46,895 nucleotides of DNA from an uncultured bacterium (GTDB lineage Bacteria > Bacillota > Clostridia > Lachnospirales > Lachnospiraceae). Shown here piece by piece: positions 41,029 to 46,895 of the stretch; position 1 is the first letter of the stretch, and every line of letters begins with the position of its first letter. Made by a program: the position numbers and the translations under genes. The notes below the pieces were generated by a model, which did no database searches, was not told where the DNA came from, and saw nothing but the letters and a program-made list of their open reading frames with translations. The stretch covers positions 1 to 46,895 of the forward strand of contig CAJMRM010000015.1 of NCBI GenBank assembly GCA_905215775.1, given 5' to 3'.

Positions 41029-42765
41029 ATGGATAAGAGTATGAAGTTCAGAAGAAAATTTGCGGCGTTTACGGCCGCCTGCGTCCTTGGGACCGCATCA
41101 TTTACGGGAATGGAAGCAGAGGCGGCAGAAATTCCGGAATACATGAGATCTGTGACGTATTTCGGAGACGAATGGCCCATTAACTACTGGAACAGCGAAG
41201 ACAAAAACATGGAAGAAAATATGGCGCGGATCGCTGCCGACGGCTTCAACAGCCTGATCCTGGTGATCCCGTGGCGGGAATTCCAGCCCAGCGAGGTGGG
41301 AAGCTATTTCAATGAAAGGGCCTTTGCCCGCCTGGACCAGGTGATGGACTGCGCAGAGCGCCATGGCCTGGGGGTGGTCCTGCGGCTGGGATACGTATGG
41401 GATTACCTGGGGGCGACCGAGACGCCGAAGCGGTTTGCGGCCATCACAAAGGACGATGGGCCGGAGCGGAAGCTGTGGCTGGAATACAGCAAAAAGGTGT
41501 ATGAGACGGCGGCGGTCCATGAAAACTTCTGGGGCGGTTTCATTACTTGGGAGGATTTCTGGAACTATACGGAAAACATGGGCCGCGACATGGCCATGTC
41601 CAGCCGGATCCGTATGGCCAGGGACTGCGGCTACCAGGCGTATCTGGAGGAAAATTACACCCTGGACCAGGTAAGGGGCTTTTACGGCCCGAAGCTGGAG
41701 GCATTTGACCAGGTATATATTCCATATAAGGATCATCCCTCCGCAGAGCTTTTTTATGAGTTTTACGACCATTTCCTCACAGAGCTGACGACGGAGACCC
41801 AGGCCGTGTTCCCGGGGCTGTCCCTGGAGATCCGGGCAGACGGAGACATCGTATCAGACGGGATGGGAGGAACGAAATATTATTCCCACAGCGCCACCTA
41901 CCCCTGTCCGGGGGCGGACTATGCGGCCCTCATGTACAGCGTGTCCATGGGACAGGTAAATACAGGAAATAAGATCCCCGCCTCAGAGGCCCTGGCGGCC
42001 ATGACCAGGAACCTGGACAGTATTTACGCGGCGGCCGGGAAGCCGCTTTATATTGAGCAGCTTCTGTATATGGATTCCACAGAGGCATTTTCCCATAATA
42101 CCCAGGTGGAGGACGAACAGGTGGGGACCTTCGTCCGGAGCCTGGCTCCGGTGCTTTCGGGCCGAACCAATGGATACGGGTTATGGGTATACAGGAATTA
42201 TGTGAATAATGCCGTTTATAACAGCCAGTTTGCCCTGGATCAGGAGGGCTGGAGTTTTTCTGGAGACAGCCGGATCGAGGAGCGGAACGGTTCCAAGGCG
42301 GCAGTCATCGGGAAAAAGGGTTCCATTTCCCAGGATCTGGACGGCCGGATCCCGGGAAGCAGCCGGATCCATGTGGAATTTTACGCAGAAGCAGAAAATG
42401 GAGGGGCCAGCGTGACGGTCCGCCTGGGCGGCGACGAGCAAACGATCCATGTGGGCGAGGGGAAAACGTACCGGATGGAATTTGCATCCCTTCCGAGATA
42501 CACGTTTTCCATCACCTCTGAAAGACGGATCCATGTGGACGATATCCGGGTCTACACCTATGAGCAGAATGGACGGATCTATGAGCGGGACGGAAGCGCG
42601 GGAGATCTGGCCGGGGATTTCCGGACACTCAATGGAGAGCTGGCTGCGGGCGGTGTTCCCGCAGGAGGAATGGCGGCCGGAACGCTGGATGCGGGAGAGG
42701 TACATTCCGGACAGCAGACCGGGGAAATGGCGGCCACGGAAGCGCCGTCTGCCGCCGCAGAATAG
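41029..42765 (+). CDS. Secreted TIM-barrel glycoside-hydrolase-like protein
   Basis: A 578-residue exported protein. A signal peptide (residues 1-33, MKFRRKF then a hydrophobic core, Ala-rich cleavage region) is followed by a TIM barrel of roughly 350 residues resembling clan GH-A. Candidate catalytic acids are the Glu in FITWEDFWN near residue 178 and the Glu in LYIEQLLYM near 347, as expected after strands 4 and 7. A beta-rich domain (about 405-530) may be a carbohydrate-binding jelly roll. The last 50 residues are low-complexity Ala/Gly. No GH family can be named from sequence reading alone. ATG 41041 (MKFRRKF) is an alternative start with a better-spaced AGGATGG site. Confidence 0.75.
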   Translation: MDKSMKFRRKFAAFTAACVLGTASFTGMEAEAAEIPEYMRSVTYFGDEWPINYWNSEDKNMEENMARIAADGFNSLILVIPWREFQPSEVGSYFNERAFARLDQVMDCAERHGLGVVLRLGYVWDYLGATETPKRFAAITKDDGPERKLWLEYSKKVYETAAVHENFWGGFITWEDFWNYTENMGRDMAMSSRIRMARDCGYQAYLEENYTLDQVRGFYGPKLEAFDQVYIPYKDHPSAELFYEFYDHFLTELTTETQAVFPGLSLEIRADGDIVSDGMGGTKYYSHSATYPCPGADYAALMYSVSMGQVNTGNKIPASEALAAMTRNLDSIYAAAGKPLYIEQLLYMDSTEAFSHNTQVEDEQVGTFVRSLAPVLSGRTNGYGLWVYRNYVNNAVYNSQFALDQEGWSFSGDSRIEERNGSKAAVIGKKGSISQDLDGRIPGSSRIHVEFYAEAENGGASVTVRLGGDEQTIHVGEGKTYRMEFASLPRYTFSITSERRIHVDDIRVYTYEQNGRIYERDGSAGDLAGDFRTLNGELAAGGVPAGGMAAGTLDAGEVHSGQQTGEMAATEAPSAAAE

Positions 42766-42779
42766 GAGATGGAAGAGGA

Positions 42780-43688
42780 ATGGAGCTGACAGGAGAGACA
42801 AAGGACTGGGGACGTGGGATGGCGGAGGCGTTTTCCATGGTTAAGGATCAGGCGCCTCTGGTGCACATGATCGCCAACTATGTGACGGCCTCCTTCTGTG
42901 CCGACGCCATGGCGGCCATGGGAGCCCGACCGCTCATGGCCCAGGCCCCGGAGGAGATGGGGGAGATCACCGGATCGGCGGACGGACTGGCAGTGAACCT
43001 GGGCCAGCCATCGGAGGAAAAATATCTGGCCTGTGAGCGGGCGCTTCAGACTGCCGGAAATCTGGGGCTCCCGGCGGTCCTGGACCCGGTGGGAGCCGGG
43101 GCGTCCGGATACCGGAAAAAAGCGTCGGCCAGTCTGTGCGCGGCTTCATGGCCTGGGAGGGCCTGGTCCGGAGTGCTGAAGGGAAACAGCTCAGAGATCC
43201 ACACGGTGCTCACCGGAGCTGCTGCTCACAGCGGAGTGGACAGTGTGGGGACGTTTTCCCATCTGGAAGAGGAGGCTGCGTTTTTAGGGGATATGAGGGA
43301 AAAAGGCCGGAAAATGGTGATCCTGGAGACAGGAGCGGTGGATAAGCTCTGCTGGATCTCAGAGAGCGGTGGAAAAGACCGGCTTTTCCGGGTATCCTTT
43401 GGCCATGAAAAGAGCCGCCGGGTGAATCTGGTGGGCACGGGCTGCGTCACAGGAGCCGTCCTGGGAGCCCTTCTGGCAGCGGAGCATAAAAAAACAGGAG
43501 CAATGCCGGGAACGGACCGGCTGGCTCTTCTGGCGGCCTCGGCGGTATCCATGGTCTCTTTTTGCTGCGAGGCCATTGGGGACGGAGGGTATGGAACATA
43601 TAAATGGAAGCTTCTGGACGCTCTCAGCCAGCCGGATCTGAATTTATATGAGGCGTACATAGGGAGAAATATGAAATGGATATGTTAG
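42780..43688 (+). CDS. thiM: Hydroxyethylthiazole kinase family protein (ThiM-like)
   Basis: A 302-residue ribokinase-fold enzyme that phosphorylates hydroxyethylthiazole for thiamine salvage. Motifs seen are LVHMIANYVT, GARPLMAQAPEE, DPVGAGASGY, VLKGNSSEI and the catalytic VGTGCVTGA. It is about 30 residues longer than usual. Residues 116-136 (KKASASLCAASWPGRAWSG) fit the family poorly, while another frame over the same bases reads SVGQSVRGFMAWEGLV. Paired compensating indels, one in the AAAAAA run at 43117-43122, are possible. It starts 14 bases after the glycosidase-like gene and overlaps the acetyltransferase gene. No TPP riboswitch was seen. Confidence 0.83.
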   Translation: MELTGETKDWGRGMAEAFSMVKDQAPLVHMIANYVTASFCADAMAAMGARPLMAQAPEEMGEITGSADGLAVNLGQPSEEKYLACERALQTAGNLGLPAVLDPVGAGASGYRKKASASLCAASWPGRAWSGVLKGNSSEIHTVLTGAAAHSGVDSVGTFSHLEEEAAFLGDMREKGRKMVILETGAVDKLCWISESGGKDRLFRVSFGHEKSRRVNLVGTGCVTGAVLGALLAAEHKKTGAMPGTDRLALLAASAVSMVSFCCEAIGDGGYGTYKWKLLDALSQPDLNLYEAYIGRNMKWIC

Positions 43689-44272
43689 AGATCATGAAAA
43701 AGGAAGAGGCATACTGCTCAGACCACAGGGACATGCCGGGAGAGCTTCAGAAAAAGGCAAAAATGCTGTGCTGGCGGTACAATCAGACCAGTCCGGAGGA
43801 GGGGGATGCGCGGGCAGAGATCCTGCGGGAGCTTCTGGGAACGTGCCACCCTCTGACGTTCATCGAACCGTCCTTCCGCTGTGATTATGGCTTCAATATC
43901 CACACCCATGGTCTGGCAGTGATTAATTATAACTGTGTGATCCTGGATACGTCTCCGGTCCATATCGGGGAAAACGCGTTTATTGCGCCGGGCGTCTGCA
44001 TTGCCTGCTCCGGCCACTCCAAAGACGCGGCCCAGCGGGCGGCCGGGATCGGTACGTCAGCGCCGGTCACCATTGGCCGTGACGTCTGGATCGGAGCCAA
44101 TTCCACTGTCTGCGGCGGCGTTTCCATCGGGGACGGGACCATCATCGGGGCCGGAAGCGTGGTCACGAAGGATATCCCATCCGGGGTGATCGCTGCGGGC
44201 AGTCCCTGCCGGGTGCTCCGCAGGGTGACGGAGGAGGACAGGTGCAGGATAGCGGGGGAAGAGAGGGGATGA
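43676..44272 (+). CDS. Maltose/galactoside O-acetyltransferase family protein
   Basis: A 198-residue left-handed beta-helix acetyltransferase that transfers acetyl from acetyl-CoA to sugars. The hexapeptide repeats are obvious from about residue 95 (VHIGENAFIAPGVCIA, VTIGRDVWIGANSTVCGG, VSIGDGTIIGAGSVVTKDIP), as is the CSGHS block near the catalytic His, ending with AAGSPCRVLR. The N-terminal helical maltose-acetyltransferase domain (LQKKAKMLCWRYNQT) is present. It overlaps thiM by 13 bases and lies convergent with citXG three bases away. The acceptor sugar is unknown. Confidence 0.9.
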   Translation: MDMLEIMKKEEAYCSDHRDMPGELQKKAKMLCWRYNQTSPEEGDARAEILRELLGTCHPLTFIEPSFRCDYGFNIHTHGLAVINYNCVILDTSPVHIGENAFIAPGVCIACSGHSKDAAQRAAGIGTSAPVTIGRDVWIGANSTVCGGVSIGDGTIIGAGSVVTKDIPSGVIAAGSPCRVLRRVTEEDRCRIAGEERG

Positions 44273-44289
44273 TCCTAGGCGATCATCCC
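44266..44289. terminator. Hairpin spanning both stop codons at the convergent junction
   Basis: GGGATGATC (44266-44274) pairs perfectly with GATCATCCC (44281-44289) around a six-base loop. Stops of both the acetyltransferase and citXG genes fall in it. The T tract is weak, so it may act in both directions but inefficiently. Confidence 0.5.
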
Positions 44290-45714
44290 GCTTTCCTCTA
44301 AAAAGCAGATCATCAGGCTGACGGCCAGGAGATCTGCGCAGCCGCCGGGACTCAGATTCCTTTTTATAAAGGACTGGTCCAGGGCGGCTGTTTTTTCGCT
44401 GAAGGATTCCGGGGTCAGCTCTGCAAGGAGCGCCCCGGCTTCTTTTTTTCCGGCGGCAGCTTCCGTTAATCCGCCCCGGTGGATCATGTTGGTGTCGTCC
44501 ACCTGGGAGAGCAGGGAAAGAAGCGTCAGAACGGCTGCGTCATTTAAGGAAAAGCCCTGGGCCAGCCGGGTCTTTAAGGCCGGAAGGCCGATGGTGAGGA
44601 CCGATGGAAAGCCCAGGGCAGCCTCTCCGCGGGCTCCGGCAATGCCGTAGGCCGTGTGGATCCTTTCTCCGGCCGTTTCCTCTGGGGATCGTCTGTGGCC
44701 AGTTCCGGCAGACATATACTGGTGGCTGTCTGCGGCTTTGAAGTCCTTAAGGGAGCAGCTTCCCAGCTTTTTACATTCCCCGATCACTGCGTCCAGCGGT
44801 ACAGGAGGTTTCCTGCCGTACAGGAAGGTGTCTTTATATACCTTTCCCAGGGCTCCGCAGAGGATGGCAGAGGCAAAGATCAGACCCTTGTGGGTATTGA
44901 TGCCGCCGGTGGCGGAAAACATCTTTGTTTCGGCGTTCTGTCCGGCGAAACGGAGTCGTTCAAAAAGCCGGTCCCCGGTCTCGTCCCCATGATCCCAGCC
45001 GATGCTGAAAAAATCCCGGAACCAGGGGATCAGAGCGGAGCTGCTGTCCACAAAGGTGAAAAAGTCCATATCCTGGTGGGAGCCGGAATTATTCCGGTCC
45101 ACCAGTCCGGGCTTTGGCGTAGCCGATACCTCATAAAGCAGGGCGCGGACGGCTGCCGCCGCTGCCTGGTCGGCGGACTGTCCCTTAAAATAGTCGTTGA
45201 GGATCTGTGCAGTCCTCCACCGTACCAGCTCCATGGAATGGGTGCGGTTTCTGGCGCAGGCCTTTGCATTTTCGCCGCAGATCAGGCAGGAACGGGACGG
45301 AAGGCCGAAGCCGGAGCGGCTTAAGGGAACGGCATCCGGTCCCAGGACATCTATGTCAAAGAGCCGTCCCAGTCCGTGGTTTTCTTCGATGGAGGTCATT
45401 TTCCTCTTTATTTCTGGGGCGCCGGCATCCAGAAGGAAAAAGGCCTCCGGCCCTGTGTTTTCCCTGGATTCCTCAAAAGAGAGGAGGTCCTGGCCGGAAA
45501 CGGCGGCCCGGATCTCCCGGAAACCTTCCTCAAAAGCCAGGACGGCCATGGGAAAACGCTTGATCTCTCCAGGGATATTTAAGGAAAAGCTGATGAGGCA
45601 GCGGGCACCGGGGGTGGCTAAAAGTGCTTTCTGCCGTTCAGCCCGGCGGCTCCGGGCGTCCAGGATATCTGTCAGGGACGCCGGAGAGCCGCAGAAGATC
45701 TGGTTTAATTTCAT
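44275..45714 (-). CDS. citXG: Fused CitX-CitG: citrate lyase prosthetic-group enzymes
   Basis: A 479-residue fusion. The N-terminal CitX half (about 1-180, with RERRAERQ-like DARSRRAERQK and the Cys-rich SCLICGENAKACARNR) transfers the phosphoribosyl-dephospho-CoA group to citrate lyase acyl carrier protein. The C-terminal CitG half (about 190-470, with YEVSATPKPGLVDRNNSGSH and TGGINTHKG) makes the triphosphoribosyl precursor. ATG 45714 overlaps the citC stop by the ATGA pattern and has a GGAG site eight bases upstream; a start at 45756 would overlap citC by 46 bases. Such fusions are known. The lyase subunits citD, citE and citF are not in the window. Confidence 0.88.
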   Translation of the reverse strand: MKLNQIFCGSPASLTDILDARSRRAERQKALLATPGARCLISFSLNIPGEIKRFPMAVLAFEEGFREIRAAVSGQDLLSFEESRENTGPEAFFLLDAGAPEIKRKMTSIEENHGLGRLFDIDVLGPDAVPLSRSGFGLPSRSCLICGENAKACARNRTHSMELVRWRTAQILNDYFKGQSADQAAAAAVRALLYEVSATPKPGLVDRNNSGSHQDMDFFTFVDSSSALIPWFRDFFSIGWDHGDETGDRLFERLRFAGQNAETKMFSATGGINTHKGLIFASAILCGALGKVYKDTFLYGRKPPVPLDAVIGECKKLGSCSLKDFKAADSHQYMSAGTGHRRSPEETAGERIHTAYGIAGARGEAALGFPSVLTIGLPALKTRLAQGFSLNDAAVLTLLSLLSQVDDTNMIHRGGLTEAAAGKKEAGALLAELTPESFSEKTAALDQSFIKRNLSPGGCADLLAVSLMICFLEESGMIA

Positions 45715-46757
45715 GGGCGCGCTCCAAATTCGTTTTTCAGATATTGGGCCGTACACGGCGGCACAAGCTGTAAGACCTCCTCTGTAACGCCGGTTTCAGC
45801 CAGGAGCCTCCGGACTCTGGAGGCGCTGATCACCTCCGGCTTCCCCTCGGGGGTCTCCGCCGTGGTCCTGGCGATCTTTATAAAGGAAATGCTGTACTGG
45901 GGCAGAAGCCGGATCATGGCCTCGTTATAATCTCTTGTTACCGGATCCAGGGGCTCCTCCCCGGCAAACCGCTTGGTGATATGGAACAAGGGGGCGATCC
46001 GGGAGGCGAACAGGGTGATGTCCAGCTCGCTCTGGATCCTGGCTGCATCCTCGCCTTTTTTCAGAAAATAGGTGGGGAAGGTGGCGGAGGAGATCATATA
46101 TGGGCCAGAGGGATGGACCTTCACATTGGGAAGGTGGGCCGTCCCTTCCTTTACCAGACGCATCCGCACCTCAAAGGGGAAGAGGGAACGGTCCTCCTCC
46201 ACCACAAAAATGTGGAGCAGGCTGCACCGGGAGGCGGCATAGGTGATCAGAGCCAGATGGCCTTTGGTAAAGGGGTTGCAGTTCATGACGATGCATCCCA
46301 CGCCTCCGGTCAGGGTGTTTCCATGGTTTTCAGGGGATTCCGGGAGGAATGCAGAGTAAAAACTCTCCAGCCCGTTTTTCCTGTTTTCCAGCATCAGCAC
46401 CGACTGGGTCTCAGCCAGGGGATAAAAGCCGCAGGATGTGAAAAGAACCTTGTTTTTTGGCCTGGTGATGACGAAAAGATCATAGTGGCCAGCTTCAAAC
46501 CGGTTTTCCACCAGTCTGGATACCAGGCTTCCCAGGGCGTTCTGGCCTCTTAGGGCCTCGTCCACGGCAAAGCATTTTAAAAGGTTTCCGGCGCAGCAGC
46601 CGCAGCCCAGCAGAGTGTCATCCTGGTCAAAAACGCCGAAGGCAGTTTCGATATCATCTTCAAAAACCAGCTCATGCTCCGATAAAAAACGGACTAGCAT
46701 CTCTTTATCGTGGGGAAATCCCAGGGAGATCTCATGGATCGTAAATTCTTCTGTCAT
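45711..46757 (-). CDS. citC: [Citrate (pro-3S)-lyase] ligase
   Basis: A 348-residue enzyme that acetylates the phosphoribosyl-dephospho-CoA thiol of citrate lyase, switching the lyase on. It has an N-terminal GNAT-like domain (about 1-130, with CGCCAGNLLKCFAV) and a C-terminal nucleotidyltransferase domain. The latter opens with VMNCNPFTKGHLALI (Thr-x-Gly-His, the ATP-binding HxGH-like site) and includes SASRVRRLL near the end. The start follows CAGGAGG. It is coupled to citXG by a four-base overlap and appears to lead a minus-strand operon that lacks citDEF. Confidence 0.92.
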   Translation of the reverse strand: MTEEFTIHEISLGFPHDKEMLVRFLSEHELVFEDDIETAFGVFDQDDTLLGCGCCAGNLLKCFAVDEALRGQNALGSLVSRLVENRFEAGHYDLFVITRPKNKVLFTSCGFYPLAETQSVLMLENRKNGLESFYSAFLPESPENHGNTLTGGVGCIVMNCNPFTKGHLALITYAASRCSLLHIFVVEEDRSLFPFEVRMRLVKEGTAHLPNVKVHPSGPYMISSATFPTYFLKKGEDAARIQSELDITLFASRIAPLFHITKRFAGEEPLDPVTRDYNEAMIRLLPQYSISFIKIARTTAETPEGKPEVISASRVRRLLAETGVTEEVLQLVPPCTAQYLKNEFGARP

Positions 46758-46785
46758 AGTATCCCTCCTGTCTGTTTTTACAGAG

Positions 46786-46814
46786 AGTATATCATTTTTC
46801 CGAGAAGATGAATA
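46786..46814 (-). promoter_or_regulatory. Probable promoter of citC
   Basis: On the minus strand a good -10, TATACT (46786-46791), with a weak -35, TATTCA (46809-46814), 17 bases away. It may need an activator. Confidence 0.45.
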
Positions 46815-46855
46815 GAGGGATTTGTGTGAAAAAAGAATAATGAAAATTTTTTATT

Positions 46856-46889
46856 TAAATTCCACCACCCGCTTATTCGGTGGAATTTA
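46856..46889. repeat. Inverted repeat upstream of citC
   Basis: Ten- to eleven-base perfect arms, AAATTCCACC and GGTGGAATTT, flank a 12-base loop about 100 bases before citC. There is no T tract on the plus strand, and the minus strand gives an A-rich run. It could be an operator, an activator site, or part of a mobile element cut by the window end. Confidence 0.5.
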
Positions 46890-46895
46890 CTCCTG

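Noticed and set aside
1..46895. CRISPR arrays, tRNA, rRNA, insertion sequences, classic riboswitches
   Set aside because: Reading through the sequence showed no regularly spaced repeats, tRNA-like cloverleaf, transposase or known riboswitch core; a covariance-model scan would be decisive.

Overview
The window most likely comes from a chromosome of a spore-forming, low-oxygen Firmicute, probably a GC-rich member of the Lachnospiraceae (Clostridium cluster XIVa type). The pointers are spoIIR with a sigma-F-like promoter, DUF1934, DUF3990/DUF3791, two radical SAM enzymes, citrate lyase accessory genes, strong AGGAGG ribosome binding sites, and sigma-A promoters that almost all have 17-base spacers. 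GC content looks mid-fifties by eye. The first ~900 bases and the 32.9-33.1 kb intergenic stretch are clearly richer in A+T. I saw no rRNA, tRNA, CRISPR array, insertion sequence or phage gene.

Layout. 0-0.8 kb: a DUF3990/DUF3791 module resembling a toxin-antitoxin pair, ending at a terminator. 1.0-3.2 kb: HD hydrolase, tRNA-dihydrouridine synthase, hotdog thioesterase. 3.2-5.1 kb: an Lsa-like ABC-F ribosome-protection gene behind a long leader with a three-codon upstream ORF and terminator hairpins. 5.1-9.5 kb: polysaccharide deacetylase, rarA, rho, IclR regulator. 9.6-14.4 kb: two MATE exporters and ftsH. 14.5-16.8 kb: a decaying patch with a frameshifted zinc-ribbon gene, a tandem glutaredoxin-like protein and a nitroreductase broken by an amber codon. 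16.9-24.5 kb: TetR regulator, membrane-fusion protein, RND pump and two tandem TolC-like proteins. 24.5-28.8 kb: spoIIR (minus), then ddl, murI, DUF1934 and an AEC permease. 28.8-32.9 kb (minus): M55 D-aminopeptidase, XRE-cupin regulator, M19 dipeptidase and serine hydrolase. 33.1-35.6 kb: patB-like C-S lyase and a cysteine desulfidase, divergent from the peptidase operon. 35.7-40.1 kb: a membrane-anchored unknown, an M20 amidohydrolase, and two radical SAM genes (minus). 40.4-46.8 kb: RibD-like reductase, secreted glycosidase-like protein, thiM-like kinase, sugar O-acetyltransferase, then citXG and citC (minus).

Themes. (1) Drug and small-molecule defence: ABC-F, two MATE pumps and a complete RND set. 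The second MATE gene and the tetR promoter share a TGACA-N3-TGTCA dyad, so one regulator may control both. (2) Cell wall and D-amino acids: ddl and murI make D-amino-acid precursors, while the minus-strand peptidase operon looks built to degrade D-amino-acid-containing peptides. (3) Cysteine breakdown: patB plus cyuA. The best candidates for something new are the RND/double-TolC system in a presumably single-membrane host, the D-peptide operon with its palindromic divergent promoter, and the paired radical SAM genes.
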